From Bacteroidaceae bacterium (lineage in GTDB: Bacteria > Bacteroidota > Bacteroidia > Bacteroidales > Bacteroidaceae), in assembly GCA_017555845.1 (NCBI GenBank), contig JAFZFO010000037.1:100058-164057 (forward strand): a stretch of DNA of 64,000 bases, in the 5' to 3' direction. Every line of letters starts with the position of its first letter. Positions within the stretch are counted from its first letter, which is position 1. The notes beneath the pieces are model-generated. The model was not told the DNA's origin and made no database searches. It was given only the letters and a program-made list of their open reading frames with translations. The translations under genes were made by a program, and so were the position numbers. Positions 26,387 to 36,734 of this stretch are shown in pieces.

Positions 26387-29218
26387 TCAGATTACAATGT
26401 TGACAATCTTCTTTGGTACAATGATGACCTTTCTGATAGGCTTGCCATCAATGTACTTCTGGCTATTCTCATTTGCAAGGACAGCGGCCTCAATCTCGGC
26501 ATTGGTTGCATCTACAGCAAAATCGAGAGTGAAACGTGCCTTTCCGTTGAATGAGATTGTGTACTTGACAGAATCCTCCTTGAGATAATCCTCGTTGAAT
26601 GCAGGCCACTGGGCATCGCATACCGTCGTTGTATTGCCCAATGTCTCCCACAACTCCTCACAGACATGTGGCGCAAATGGAGAAAGCACAATGACAATCT
26701 TCTCAAGGATAGCCTTCTTGTTACACTTGAGTGCTGTAAGCTCATTGAGACAGATCATGAATGCACTCACTGTTGTGTTGTATGAGAATGCAGGAATATC
26801 CTCGCTTGTCTTCTTGATGAGTTTGTGGAGCGACTTGAGTTCCTCCTTTGTAGGCTCGGCATCGGTTACAATACAATTGTCATCCTTGTCGAAGAACATA
26901 CCCCACAACTTGCGGAGGAAACGGTGGCAACCGTCGATACCGTTTGTATCCCATGGTTTAGACTGCTCTATAGGACCAAGGAACATCTCATACATACGCA
27001 ATGTGTCGGCACCATACTTCTCAACAATAACATCGGGGTTAACGACATTGAACATAGACTTACTCATCTTCTCGACAGCCCATCCGCAGATATACTTGTC
27101 GTTCTCGAGGATGAACTCGGCATTGGCATATTCGGGACGCCAAGCACGGAAAGCGTCAATGTCAAGGACATCATTTGCAACAATGTTTACATCAACATGC
27201 AATGGTGTAACATCATAATCCTTTGAAAGGTTATATGAAACGAATGTATTTGTGTCTTTTATACGGTAAACGAAGTTACTGCGGCCCTGGATCATACCCT
27301 GGTTGATGAGCTTCTGGAATGGCTCTTCCTTAACGCTGTAGCCACAGTCGAAAAGGAACATATTCCAGAAACGTGAGTAGATGAGGTGACCTGTAGCATG
27401 CTCCTTACCACCGACATAAAGATCCACGTTCTGCCAGTAGCCGTTTGCCTCCTCTGAAACGAGTGCTTTGCCGTTCTTTGGATCCATATAACGCAGATAG
27501 TACGCGCTTGAACCGGCAAAACCGGGCATTGTATTCAACTCCAATGGGAAGACAGTGCTATTGTTGACATTCTCTTTGCTTGTAATGCTGTTGGTTGTTG
27601 TATCCCAAGCCCACATCTTAGCATGACCGAGTGGTGGCTCACCGCTCTCTGTAGGCAGGAACTTCTCAACCTCGGGGAGTTCTATTGGCAAGCACTCCTC
27701 GGGAACAGGATAAGGCACACCGTTCTTGTAATAGATTGGGAATGGCTCACCCCAATAACGCTGGCGGCTGAAAATTGCGTCGCGCAGACGATAGTTGACC
27801 TTCACGCGGCCAAGCTTATTCTCGGTAACAAACTGCTTTGTCTTTGCGATTGCCTCCTTGACTGTCAAGCCATTGAGGTTGAGCTTACAATCACTGAAAG
27901 AAGCAACAGGAGAGTTTGTCATTACACCCTCCTTGGCATCGAAGCTCTCCTCGCTTACATCACAACCCTCAATCAAAGGACGTATCTCAATGCCGAAGTG
28001 CTTTGCAAACGCGTAGTCACGGCTGTCGTGTGCAGGAACAGCCATGATGGCACCTGTTCCGTAACCAGAAAGCACATAGTCGCTTACCCACACAGGAATC
28101 TCCTCGCCGGTAATAGGGTTGATGGCATATGAACCGGTAAATACACCTGTCACGTTGCGGTCAATCATACGCTCGCGCTCGGTGCGCTTCTTTGTACGGT
28201 CGAGATAAGCCTCAACAGTCTCCTTCTGTCCTGCGGTGGTAAGCTGTGCCACAAGTTCGCTCTCAGGAGCAAGCACCATGAATGTAACACCGAATATTGT
28301 ATCGGCACGTGTTGTAAAGATAGTAAACTCAATATCGCTATCCTTGATGCGGAACTGCATCTCGGTACCCTCACTGCGACCAATCCAGTTGCGCTGTGTC
28401 TCCTTGAGTGAATCGCTCCAGTCAATCTTCTCGAGACCATCGAGAAGACGCTGTGAGTAAGCCGATACTCTCAAGCACCACTGCTTCATTTTCTTTTGTA
28501 CTACAGGGTGGCCACCACGCTCTGAAACACCGTCGACAACCTCATCGTTGGCAAGCACAGTTCCAAGAGCCGGACACCAGTTTACCATTGTCTCGTTGAG
28601 GAATGCAATGCGCCAGTTCATCAACAGCTCCTGCTGCGCAACCTCGCTCATAGCGTTCCACTCTGCAGCTGTTACCTCAACTTCCTCAGTACATGCTGCA
28701 TTGATGCTTGCACTACCCTCCTTGCTCAACTTCTCAATGAGTTCAGAGATTGGCTTTGCACATTTTGCATCATTGTCGTAGTAGCTGTTGAACATCTTGA
28801 TGAATGTCCACTGGGTCCAGTGGTAGTAACCAGCATCACAGGTTCTGATTTCACGGTCCCAATCGAAGCAGAAACCGATCTTGTCGAGCTGCTCACGATA
28901 ACGTGCGATGTTCTGCTCTGTTGTCACGGCTGGATGCTGTCCTGTCTGTATTGCGTACTGCTCGGCAGGGAGACCATACGCGTCGTAGCCCATTGGATTG
29001 AGTACATTATATCCGTTAAGACGCTTGTAGCGTGCGAAAATATCAGATGCGATATAACCGAGAGGGTGTCCCACATGAAGACCCGCACCCGATGGGTAAG
29101 GGAACATGTTGAGGATATAGAACTTCTCCTTCTCCGCGTTTTCAACAACCTTGTATGTCTTGTTCTCTCTCCAGCGCTGCTGCCACTTCTGTTCGATTTC
29201 GTTAAAATTGTATGCCAT
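26387..29218 (-). CDS. leuS: Leucyl-tRNA synthetase
   Basis: 943 residues from the ATG at 29218, which gives the normal [16 protein letters not shown] start; an upstream ATG at 29260 would add 14 unlike residues. Class I signatures are [14 protein letters not shown] with HVGH at residues 48-51 and KMSKS ([14 protein letters not shown]) near residue 715. The CP1 editing domain is present ([33 protein letters not shown]). The C-terminal anticodon-binding domain ends MFNG-like with [16 protein letters not shown]. It charges tRNA-Leu. An imperfect palindrome lies 31 bp upstream. Confidence 0.98.
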   Translation of the reverse strand: MAYNFNEIEQKWQQRWRENKTYKVVENAEKEKFYILNMFPYPSGAGLHVGHPLGYIASDIFARYKRLNGYNVLNPMGYDAYGLPAEQYAIQTGQHPAVTTEQNIARYREQLDKIGFCFDWDREIRTCDAGYYHWTQWTFIKMFNSYYDNDAKCAKPISELIEKLSKEGSASINAACTEEVEVTAAEWNAMSEVAQQELLMNWRIAFLNETMVNWCPALGTVLANDEVVDGVSERGGHPVVQKKMKQWCLRVSAYSQRLLDGLEKIDWSDSLKETQRNWIGRSEGTEMQFRIKDSDIEFTIFTTRADTIFGVTFMVLAPESELVAQLTTAGQKETVEAYLDRTKKRTERERMIDRNVTGVFTGSYAINPITGEEIPVWVSDYVLSGYGTGAIMAVPAHDSRDYAFAKHFGIEIRPLIEGCDVSEESFDAKEGVMTNSPVASFSDCKLNLNGLTVKEAIAKTKQFVTENKLGRVKVNYRLRDAIFSRQRYWGEPFPIYYKNGVPYPVPEECLPIELPEVEKFLPTESGEPPLGHAKMWAWDTTTNSITSKENVNNSTVFPLELNTMPGFAGSSAYYLRYMDPKNGKALVSEEANGYWQNVDLYVGGKEHATGHLIYSRFWNMFLFDCGYSVKEEPFQKLINQGMIQGRSNFVYRIKDTNTFVSYNLSKDYDVTPLHVDVNIVANDVLDIDAFRAWRPEYANAEFILENDKYICGWAVEKMSKSMFNVVNPDVIVEKYGADTLRMYEMFLGPIEQSKPWDTNGIDGCHRFLRKLWGMFFDKDDNCIVTDAEPTKEELKSLHKLIKKTSEDIPAFSYNTTVSAFMICLNELTALKCNKKAILEKIVIVLSPFAPHVCEELWETLGNTTTVCDAQWPAFNEDYLKEDSVKYTISFNGKARFTLDFAVDATNAEIEAAVLANENSQKYIDGKPIRKVIIVPKKIVNIVI

Positions 29219-29248
29219 TGTCTTTAAAATTTTAATCTTGTCAAAAAT

Positions 29249-29277
29249 ATTACTATCCACTTTGTGGATGTAGTAAT
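29249..29277. repeat. Imperfect palindrome in the leuS leader
   Basis: ATTACTATCCAC and GTGGATGTAGTAAT form a dyad with a TTT centre and a two-base bulge, 31 bp before the leuS ATG. It overlaps the end of a possible -7 box (minus-strand TATTTTTG, 29242-29249). It could be an operator or an RNA hairpin; there is no T-box-like sequence. Confidence 0.5.
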
Positions 29278-29382
29278 CTACAAAAATATATAAATTTTGA
29301 ATGATTTACCCCATTGAACGGGGAAATTGTTTTTCAAAACTCTTTTTTGTTTTTACAACGCCGGAAATTGAAGAAAAATTCG

Positions 29383-29390
29383 TACATTCG
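29383..29390 (+). promoter_or_regulatory. Candidate -7 box of mutS
   Basis: TACATTCG, one mismatch from TAnnTTTG, 35 bp before the mutS ATG. No clear -33 TTTG at the usual distance. Confidence 0.4.
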
Positions 29391-29424
29391 CATAATATTC
29401 ACGCATATAAAACACAATATATAA

Positions 29425-32052
29425 ATGGCCGAAAAAGATGTAGCTGCAACGCCAATGATGCGCCAGTTCTATGAACTGAAAGCAAAGCACCCCGATGCTG
29501 TGCTGTTGTTCCGTTGTGGCGATTTTTACGAGACATACTGCTCTGATGCCGTAATTGCGTCGGAGATTCTTGGCATAACACTCACCAAACGTTCAAACGG
29601 AAAGAGCGACGCGTCAAAAGCCATTGAAATGGCAGGCTTTCCATTCCATGCACTCGACACATACCTGCCTAAACTTGTGCGTGCCGGCAAACGTGTTGCT
29701 ATATGCGACCAGCTCGAAGATCCAAAGATGACCAAGAAACTGGTCAAACGAGGAATAACAGAGCTTGTCACACCTGGTGTCTCCATCAACGACAACGTTT
29801 TGGATTACAAGGAGAACAACTTCCTTGCTGCAGTCCACTTTGGCAAACCCATGTGCGGTGTCTCATTCCTCGACATCTCAACAGGAGAATACCTGGTGGC
29901 CGAAGGTACATTCGACTATATTGAAAAACTACTGATCAATTTCCGCCCCAAGGAAATACTTGTCGAGCGCGGCCTCAAAGGACGCTTCATCGAGAATTTC
30001 GGAACCAAATTCCTCACTTTCGAACTCGACGACTGGGCATTTACCGATGAATTTGCACACGAGAAGCTGACAAAGCACTTTGAGACAAAGAACCTCAAGG
30101 GATTCGGCATCTCACATCTGCGCAGTGGAGTAGTGGCGGCAGGTGCAATCCTGCACTATCTTGAAGTGACACTGCACACACAGATATCACACATACGCAA
30201 CATTTCGCGCATTGAGGAGGAGCGCTATGTGCGCCTCGACAAATTCACTATACGCAGCCTTGAGCTTCTCGGCAGCATGCATGACGGCGGTTCATCACTG
30301 CTGTCGGTGATTGACAGGACATTGACCGCAATGGGTGCCCGCCTGTTGAAGCGTTGGATGGTATTCCCTCTCAAGGACAAGAAGCCTATTGAGGAGAGAC
30401 TTGACATTGTAGAATACTATTTCCGCGAGCCATATTTCCGTGAAATCGTTGAAGACCAACTGCACCTTATTGGCGACCTTGAGCGCATCATTGCCAAGGT
30501 TGCGGCAGGCCGCGTATCACCACGCGAACTGGTACAGTTGAAAATGGCATTGCAGGCTGTAGAACCCATTAAAAAGGCTTGTGAGGAAGCTGACAACGAG
30601 GTACTCAAACGTATTGGTGCACAACTCGATTGCTGCGCCGAAATACGTGACAGAATTGCCGCCGAAATAGTTCCAGAGCCACCATTGTTGCTGAACAAGG
30701 GCGGGGTAGTGGCCGACGGTGTCAATGAACAGCTTGATGAATTGCGCCAGATAGCATACAACGGCAAGGATTACCTGTTGCAGCTACAGCAGCGTGAGAG
30801 CGAGCGCACCGGAATTCCAAGCCTCAAGATATCGTTCAACAACGTGTTCGGCTACTACATTGAGGTGCGCAACACCTACAAGGACAACGTGCCCGAGGAG
30901 TGGATACGCAAGCAAACACTTGTGAATGCCGAGCGTTACATTACCCAGGAGCTCAAGGAGTACGAGGAGAAGATTCTTGGTGCCGAGGAGAAGATACTCG
31001 CATTGGAGACGCAGATATACAACAACCTTGTTGCCGACCTGGCTGCATATATTCCAGCCATACAGGTGGATGCGACACACCTTGCAAGACTCGACGTCCT
31101 GCTCTCGTTTGCAAACGTTTCACGCGCATACAAATACATACGCCCTGTAATAAGCGAGGATGATGTGCTTGACATCAAACAGGGACGCCACCCCGTCATT
31201 GAAAGACAGATGGCAATAGGGGAGAGCTACATCCCCAACGACCTGTACCTCGACAATGATAAGCAGCAGATCATCATTGTAACGGGTCCCAACATGGCCG
31301 GTAAATCGGCTCTGCTGCGCCAGACAGCACTCATCACATTGCTTGCACAGATAGGTTGCTTTGTACCCGCTGACAGCGCCATAATTGGCCTTGTGGACAA
31401 GATCTTTACACGCGTGGGAGCGAGTGACAACATTTCGGCCGGCGAATCAACATTCATGGTCGAGATGACCGAGGCTGCCAACATCCTGAACAACCTTTCG
31501 GGCCACAGCCTTGTGCTGTTCGATGAGCTTGGACGCGGAACATCTACATACGACGGCATGTCAATTGCCTGGGCTATTGTAGAGTACATACATGAATATG
31601 CAAAGGGTAGGGCACGTACACTGTTCGCAACCCACTACCACGAACTCAACGAGATGGAGAAGAGCTTCCCACGTATAAAGAACTTCAACGTATCGGTACG
31701 TGAAATAGACGGAAAGGTCATCTTCATGCGCAAGCTTATGCCCGGTGGCAGTGAACACTCGTTCGGTATCCATGTTGCCCAGCTGGCAGGTATGCCTAAA
31801 AGCATTGTAAAACGCTCGGAGCAGATACTGAAGAAGCTTGAAGCTGGTAACAACAGGGGAGAACTCAAAAGCGCTCCTACAGCCGAAATTGCCGAAAGCC
31901 GTGAGGGTATGCAGCTGAACTTCTTCCAGCTCGATGATCCCGTGCTTTCACAGGTGCGTGATGAGATTCTTGGCATCGACGTCAATAACCTTACACCGCT
32001 TGAGGCACTGAACAAACTGAATGATATAAAGAGAATTGTAAAGGGAAAATAA
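29425..32052 (+). CDS. mutS: DNA mismatch repair ATPase MutS
   Basis: 875 residues. The mismatch-reading Phe-X-Glu is in GDFYETY near residue 33. The connector, lever and clamp domains follow. The ATPase has Walker A GPNMAGKS near residue 620, the signature [11 protein letters not shown], Walker [17 protein letters not shown] and the H-loop ATHYHEL. The C-terminus ends [19 protein letters not shown] as in full-length MutS1. It recognises base mismatches and starts repair with MutL, which is not in this window. It is divergent from leuS. Confidence 0.98.
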   Translation: MAEKDVAATPMMRQFYELKAKHPDAVLLFRCGDFYETYCSDAVIASEILGITLTKRSNGKSDASKAIEMAGFPFHALDTYLPKLVRAGKRVAICDQLEDPKMTKKLVKRGITELVTPGVSINDNVLDYKENNFLAAVHFGKPMCGVSFLDISTGEYLVAEGTFDYIEKLLINFRPKEILVERGLKGRFIENFGTKFLTFELDDWAFTDEFAHEKLTKHFETKNLKGFGISHLRSGVVAAGAILHYLEVTLHTQISHIRNISRIEEERYVRLDKFTIRSLELLGSMHDGGSSLLSVIDRTLTAMGARLLKRWMVFPLKDKKPIEERLDIVEYYFREPYFREIVEDQLHLIGDLERIIAKVAAGRVSPRELVQLKMALQAVEPIKKACEEADNEVLKRIGAQLDCCAEIRDRIAAEIVPEPPLLLNKGGVVADGVNEQLDELRQIAYNGKDYLLQLQQRESERTGIPSLKISFNNVFGYYIEVRNTYKDNVPEEWIRKQTLVNAERYITQELKEYEEKILGAEEKILALETQIYNNLVADLAAYIPAIQVDATHLARLDVLLSFANVSRAYKYIRPVISEDDVLDIKQGRHPVIERQMAIGESYIPNDLYLDNDKQQIIIVTGPNMAGKSALLRQTALITLLAQIGCFVPADSAIIGLVDKIFTRVGASDNISAGESTFMVEMTEAANILNNLSGHSLVLFDELGRGTSTYDGMSIAWAIVEYIHEYAKGRARTLFATHYHELNEMEKSFPRIKNFNVSVREIDGKVIFMRKLMPGGSEHSFGIHVAQLAGMPKSIVKRSEQILKKLEAGNNRGELKSAPTAEIAESREGMQLNFFQLDDPVLSQVRDEILGIDVNNLTPLEALNKLNDIKRIVKGK

Positions 32053-32071
32053 CACTTGAACAAACTTATAT

Positions 32072-32116
32072 AAAAGGGTGTTAATAGTTCTGTATGAATC
32101 ATTAACACCCTTTTTT
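32072..32116 (+). terminator. Terminator-like hairpin between mutS and the catalase start codon
   Basis: AAAAGGGTGTTAAT and ATTAACACCCTTTT form a perfect 14-bp stem with a 15-nt loop, followed by T6, as expected for a strong intrinsic terminator. The last T is immediately followed by the catalase ATG at 32117. Confidence 0.8.
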
Positions 32117-33622
32117 ATGGATAAGAAATTCTTGACAAATGAAGTTGGTGCACGCGTGCCCGACAACACAAATTCACTCACAGCCGGGGAGCGTGGCCCT
32201 GTGCTTCTCGAGGACAACTGGCTGCTCGAAAAACTTGCACATTTCGACCGTGAGGTAATCCCTGAACGACGTATGCACGCAAAGGGTAGTGGGGCTTTCG
32301 GCTGCTTTACAGTAACAAATGACATAACACATTACAGTTGTGCATCACTCTTTTCAAAAGTCGGCAAAAAGACCGATGTTTTTGTACGTTTCTCAACTGT
32401 TGCCGGTGAACGTGGAGCAGCCGATGCCGAACGCGATATACGTGGTTTTGCAGTCAAGTTCTACACCGATGATGGAAACTGGGATTTGGTAGGCAACAAC
32501 ACACCTGTATTCTTTCTGCGCGACCCGTTGCAATTCCCCGACCTTAACCACGCCATAAAACGCGACCCACAGACAAACCTGCGCTCACCACAGAGTAATT
32601 GGGATTTCTGGACAATGTTACCCGAGGCTCTGCACCAGATTACCATCGTTATGTCCGACCGTGGCATACCGGCCTCTTACCGCCACATGCACGGTTTCGG
32701 TTCACACACATACAGTCTCATAAACAAAAATGGTGAACGTGTATGGGTAAAATTCCATTTCCGCACACAGCAGGGTATAAAGAATATAAGCAACAGCGAG
32801 GCTGCCACCATCATAGCACACGACCGCGAAAGCCACGGACGCGACCTTTTCAATGCAATAGAAAAGGGCGATTTCCCACGCTGGAAACTATACATACAGG
32901 CGATGACCGAGGAGCAGGCTGCCACCTACAAGGAGAATCCCTTTGATATTACAAAGGTGTGGAGCCACAAGGATTTTCCGCTGATTGAAGTAGGCATTTT
33001 AGAACTGAACCGCAACCCCACAAACTACTTTGCCGAGGTTGAACAGGCGGCTTTTAACCCGGCTCACATAGTACCGGGTATAGGACTTTCGCCCGATAAA
33101 CTTTTGCAGGGCAGGCTTTTCTCATACGGCGACGCACAGCGCTACCGTCTTGGTGTAAACCACGACCAGATACCTGTAAACAGAGCAAAATGCCCGGTAC
33201 ATAGTTTTCACCGCGACGGCGCAATGCGAATTGATGGCAACAATGGAGCAACAAAAGGTTATTCACCGAACAGCATCGGTGAATGGAAGACTGCACCGGC
33301 AATGTATGCACACTCGGCTGTTACAGGTGAAGCTATGCGATACAATCCATACGAAAACCGCACTGACGACTGTTTCTACCAGCCGGGTAACCTATACAGG
33401 CTCATGAGCGAAGAGCAAAAGAAAGCTCTAATATCAAACACCGCCGAGGATATGTTGCCCGTTACCGACAATATAAAATACCGCCATGCGGCGCATTGTT
33501 ATCTTGCCGACAAGGATTATGGCACTCGCCTTGCAAAGGCTATGGGAATAGATATTACAGAGGTTGAGAAACTGGCTGCAATGAGTGAAACGGAAAGACT
33601 TGCAGCAACAGCTACAAAATAA
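32117..33622 (+). CDS. katA: Monofunctional heme catalase
   Basis: 501 residues from the ATG at 32117, the start that matches other catalases ([17 protein letters not shown], then [13 protein letters not shown]). An in-frame ATG at 32078 would lie inside the hairpin. Catalytic His54 is in [12 protein letters not shown], Asn127 in [12 protein letters not shown], and the heme ligand Tyr is near residue 337 in [22 protein letters not shown]-type clade 3 landmarks ([27 protein letters not shown]) are present. It degrades hydrogen peroxide in the cytoplasm. No ribosome-binding sequence or promoter can be placed normally because the terminator-like hairpin abuts the start codon, so expression control is unusual. 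Confidence 0.97.
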   Translation: MDKKFLTNEVGARVPDNTNSLTAGERGPVLLEDNWLLEKLAHFDREVIPERRMHAKGSGAFGCFTVTNDITHYSCASLFSKVGKKTDVFVRFSTVAGERGAADAERDIRGFAVKFYTDDGNWDLVGNNTPVFFLRDPLQFPDLNHAIKRDPQTNLRSPQSNWDFWTMLPEALHQITIVMSDRGIPASYRHMHGFGSHTYSLINKNGERVWVKFHFRTQQGIKNISNSEAATIIAHDRESHGRDLFNAIEKGDFPRWKLYIQAMTEEQAATYKENPFDITKVWSHKDFPLIEVGILELNRNPTNYFAEVEQAAFNPAHIVPGIGLSPDKLLQGRLFSYGDAQRYRLGVNHDQIPVNRAKCPVHSFHRDGAMRIDGNNGATKGYSPNSIGEWKTAPAMYAHSAVTGEAMRYNPYENRTDDCFYQPGNLYRLMSEEQKKALISNTAEDMLPVTDNIKYRHAAHCYLADKDYGTRLAKAMGIDITEVEKLAAMSETERLAATATK

Positions 33623-33623
33623 G

Positions 33624-33650
33624 AAAATCGGCAATCAAGCCGATTTTTTT
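33624..33650. terminator. Bidirectional terminator between katA and lgt
   Basis: AAAATCGGC and GCCGATTTT pair around AATCAA, followed by T-runs on the plus strand. It begins just after the katA stop and contains the last codons of lgt. Confidence 0.8.
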
Positions 33651-34462
33651 ATACCCTTTATCATGAAATAAGCTCCTGTAATTATAAGCGGAATACTGAG
33701 CCACTGTCCCATAATCAAGGTCATTCCTTCCTCAAATGCCACCTGGTTCTCCTTTATGAATTCCACAAAGAAACGGAATGTAAAAATGGTGAACAGGCAA
33801 TATCCCATGAACAGACCTGTTCCGATTTTTGCCTTATACTTTTTATAGAGCAATAACCCGAAGATGAATATTACAGCATAGGCAATTGCTTCATATAACT
33901 GGGCAGGGTGGTGTGGAACCGTTTCGCCCGCCTGCACAAAGACTACACCCCAAGGGAGGGAGGTCTCGGTACCGATTATTTCACTGTTCATGAAGTTACC
34001 GATACGTACCATAGCCGAGAAGAACGGTGCTGCAACGGCAATATTGTCAAGTGTCCACACCATTGTAAGCTTTGTCTTTCTTGTGTAAAGAATCAATGCC
34101 GTGATGACGCCTATAACTCCACCATGGCTTGCCAACCCCTCATACCCGCTGAAAAACCATCCATTGGCTGTATTCTTGATTGGCAACAGCATCTCGATAG
34201 GGTGCGTAAGATAGAATTCGGGCTGATAGAAAAGACAATGTCCCAAACGTGCACCAACCAGAATACCAATGAAACAGTACATGAACAGCGGATCAAATAG
34301 TTCTTCACTGACACCACCCTTCCTGTACAGTTTATGGACTATCATATACGCTCCAAGAAGGCCTATAACCCAACATAGAGAGTAGTACCTGACACCGAAG
34401 CCGAATATTGAAAACGGGCTTACCGATGGATCCCAGACAATAGCGCAGTCTACCAGACTCAT
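33635..34462 (-). CDS. lgt: Prolipoprotein diacylglyceryl transferase
   Basis: 275 residues with seven membrane segments. Family signatures are RYYSLCWVIGLLGAY near the N-terminus, GARLGHCLFYQPEFY, the essential-His region GLASHGGVIG, and the Lgt signature RIGNFMNSEIIGTETSLPWGVVF followed by HPAQLYEA. The enzyme transfers diacylglycerol from phosphatidylglycerol to the lipobox cysteine of preprolipoproteins, the first step for all lipoproteins at 1-8 kb. It lies six bases after ychF and is probably co-transcribed with it. Confidence 0.97.
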   Translation of the reverse strand: MSLVDCAIVWDPSVSPFSIFGFGVRYYSLCWVIGLLGAYMIVHKLYRKGGVSEELFDPLFMYCFIGILVGARLGHCLFYQPEFYLTHPIEMLLPIKNTANGWFFSGYEGLASHGGVIGVITALILYTRKTKLTMVWTLDNIAVAAPFFSAMVRIGNFMNSEIIGTETSLPWGVVFVQAGETVPHHPAQLYEAIAYAVIFIFGLLLYKKYKAKIGTGLFMGYCLFTIFTFRFFVEFIKENQVAFEEGMTLIMGQWLSIPLIITGAYFMIKGIKKSA

Positions 34463-34467
34463 AGTTT

Positions 34468-35571
34468 TTATACGTTAAAACGGAAGTGCATTATGTCGCC
34501 ATCCTGCACAACATATTCCTTACCCTCGACACTCATCTTACCGGCCTCCTTGACAGCTGCCTCAGAGCCATAGTTGATATAATCCTCGTACTTGATTACC
34601 TCGGCACGGATGAAACCCTTCTCGAAATCGGTGTGGATTACACCGGCACACTGAGGCGCCTTCCATCCACGACGGAAAGTCCATGCTCTAACCTCCATTA
34701 CACCGGCTGTGATATATGTTTGTAGGTTCAACAGGTGGTAGATAGCCTTGATAAGACGGTCGCAACCAGACTCCTTCAAGCCCATATCCTCAAGGAACAT
34801 CTGCTTTTCCTCATAGCTCTCGAGCTCGGCGATATCAGCCTCTGTCTGTGCCGAGATGATAAGAAGCTCGGCATTCTCGTCCTTGATAGCCTCACGCACA
34901 GCCTCTACATACTTGTTACCGTTCGCAGCGGATGTATCATCTACATTACAAACATAGAGTACAGGCTTTGATGTAAGCAAGAAAAGGTTCTTTGCAATCT
35001 GTTGCTCATCATCAGTGTCAAAAACCACTGTACGTGCCGATTTTCCGGCTTCAAGAGCCTCTTTGAACTTCATTAGCACATCATACTCGAGCTTAGCCTG
35101 CTTGTCACCACCCACACGAGCCTGTTTCTCGACACGCTTGATTCTGTTCTCAACGGTATCAAGATCCTTGAACTGGAGCTCAAGGTCAATGATTTCCTTG
35201 TCGCGGACAGGGTTCACTGAGCCGTCAACGTGCACAATGTTATCGTTATCAAAACAACGAAGAACGTGTATGATAGCATCGGTCTCACGGATGTTTCCAA
35301 GGAACTGGTTACCCAATCCCTCACCCTTGCTTGCACCCTTTACAAGACCTGCGATATCGACAATGTCACAAGTTGCAGGAACAATACGGTCAGGGTGTAT
35401 AAGCTCTGCGAGTTTATTCAATCGTTCATCGGGAACGGTAATCTGTCCCAACTGTGCATCGATTGTACAGAACGGGAAGTTCGCTGCCTGTGCCTTTGCA
35501 CTTGAAAGACAGTTGAAAAGTGTAGATTTTCCTACGTTGGGCAAACCAACAATACCTGCTTTTAAAGCCAT
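34468..35571 (-). CDS. ychF: Redox-regulated ATPase YchF (Obg-like)
   Basis: 367 residues. Nucleotide-binding motifs are G1 GLPNVGKSTLFN at residues 8-19, G3 DIAGLVKGASKGEGLGNQFL, and NVDD in place of the GTPase NKxD, which is typical of the ATP-preferring YchF/OLA1 branch. The C-terminal TGS-like DUF933 domain reads TFRRGWKAPQCAGVIHTDFEKGFIRAEV. It is a ribosome-associated stress-response ATPase. A full-consensus promoter lies 39 bp upstream. Confidence 0.97.
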   Translation of the reverse strand: MALKAGIVGLPNVGKSTLFNCLSSAKAQAANFPFCTIDAQLGQITVPDERLNKLAELIHPDRIVPATCDIVDIAGLVKGASKGEGLGNQFLGNIRETDAIIHVLRCFDNDNIVHVDGSVNPVRDKEIIDLELQFKDLDTVENRIKRVEKQARVGGDKQAKLEYDVLMKFKEALEAGKSARTVVFDTDDEQQIAKNLFLLTSKPVLYVCNVDDTSAANGNKYVEAVREAIKDENAELLIISAQTEADIAELESYEEKQMFLEDMGLKESGCDRLIKAIYHLLNLQTYITAGVMEVRAWTFRRGWKAPQCAGVIHTDFEKGFIRAEVIKYEDYINYGSEAAVKEAGKMSVEGKEYVVQDGDIMHFRFNV

Positions 35572-35609
35572 ATGAATATCAAATTTTAATCGTTTTGAAA
35601 AAAGTTCTG

Positions 35610-35641
35610 CAAAGGTAGTGAATTATTTCGGTACTATCAAA
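35610..35641 (-). promoter_or_regulatory. Promoter of ychF-lgt
   Basis: On the minus strand TTTG (35638-35641), 20-nt spacer, TACCTTTG (35610-35617), full consensus. The -33 element touches the stop codon of the upstream acyltransferase gene. Confidence 0.78.
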
Positions 35642-36718
35642 TTACCCTCTGTTACCGGTTACGGCTTTGGCTATATTAGGTGTGAATTTTGTCAGAAGAC
35701 CATACAATCCTATGGTTGCAGCCATGATTATCATTGGAGTAGCCACATATATGCCAAGCAACGCCAACGGATTATCGGTAGCTCTTGACAATTTATAGAG
35801 CACCATAATTATCGGGCCTATTATAATTCCATGAAGCGCATATAACAAAAAAGATATTTTACCCAATTTGGGTGTCGGTTTAAGGATATTCTTCTTGAAC
35901 AACAATGAGACAAGATAGAAGACAGCTGTTATCTTTATGCAACTTGTAAGCAGATCAAAACAATGTATATACTCACAATCAGAAGAAAGACCATTCATGA
36001 AAAGTTGCACAGGGATATATAAAAGCAGCATCATAACACCCAAATGTTTTGGAATTGATGTTATATCCACCTTGTGGATTGCCAGATATGCGCCTACCGA
36101 GAAAAAGAGTATTGCCTCCATACTCATTCCACAAACCGGAATTCTGACATTTATTGCATAACAGGCTGCAAGTAATATTATTGACAACAATCCATACCTG
36201 CCTTTGACAAGGTAATTTATGGCCGGAGCCATCAATGTTACAACCATCAGATCACGCATGAACCACAATGGGTTGTTTGCTGGCAATCCATTTCCATTTA
36301 TGGCAGAACTCCAGAAACCACTCAGATAATCAGCCAAAGAGTAGCCATTGTCAACTATTATGTCATATCTGAAATACATGAGCAGAATTGCAATGGCATT
36401 CCATACTAAATAGGGAAGCAGCAAAGAGTATACCCTACGCTTATACTTGTCTACAAAAAAGTGCACACTCCTCTCCTTTTGTGACCTAAAAAAGAAGTAT
36501 CCGGAAATGATAAAAAGAGTAGGGACGCGAGCCGGCAGCAGCAACCAATAGAAATAGTTGAAAATATATACAAGCCAGGCTGGCCAGTCCGGATTAGCCC
36601 CTTCCCAACCAGAAACAATGGCATACAGGTTACAATGGGCAAGCACCACTCCCAAAATAAGCGGGAAACGCAGCCACACCATTACATTTATCTGTTCAAT
36701 GTCGTAGGGTTTTCTCAT
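35642..36718 (-). CDS. Acyltransferase family 3 membrane protein
   Basis: 358 residues with about ten hydrophobic segments. The start MRKPYDIEQINVMVWLRFPLILGVVLAHCN carries the family's early motif with a conserved His (LAHC). The RVPTLFIISGYFFFRS motif follows, then a basic loop FVDKYKRRVYSLLLPYLVWN, all diagnostic of inner-membrane O-acyltransferases. Such proteins acetylate or succinylate sugars of LPS, capsule or periplasmic glycans, but some are regulators or transporters. The acceptor is unknown. It is 16 bp downstream of polA. Confidence 0.9.
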   Translation of the reverse strand: MRKPYDIEQINVMVWLRFPLILGVVLAHCNLYAIVSGWEGANPDWPAWLVYIFNYFYWLLLPARVPTLFIISGYFFFRSQKERSVHFFVDKYKRRVYSLLLPYLVWNAIAILLMYFRYDIIVDNGYSLADYLSGFWSSAINGNGLPANNPLWFMRDLMVVTLMAPAINYLVKGRYGLLSIILLAACYAINVRIPVCGMSMEAILFFSVGAYLAIHKVDITSIPKHLGVMMLLLYIPVQLFMNGLSSDCEYIHCFDLLTSCIKITAVFYLVSLLFKKNILKPTPKLGKISFLLYALHGIIIGPIIMVLYKLSRATDNPLALLGIYVATPMIIMAATIGLYGLLTKFTPNIAKAVTGNRG

Positions 36719-36734
36719 TTATCACATGTTATGA

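Noticed and set aside
32078-32116. Upstream in-frame ATG for catalase at 32078
   Set aside because: It would start inside the terminator-like hairpin, and the extra 13 residues match no catalase.
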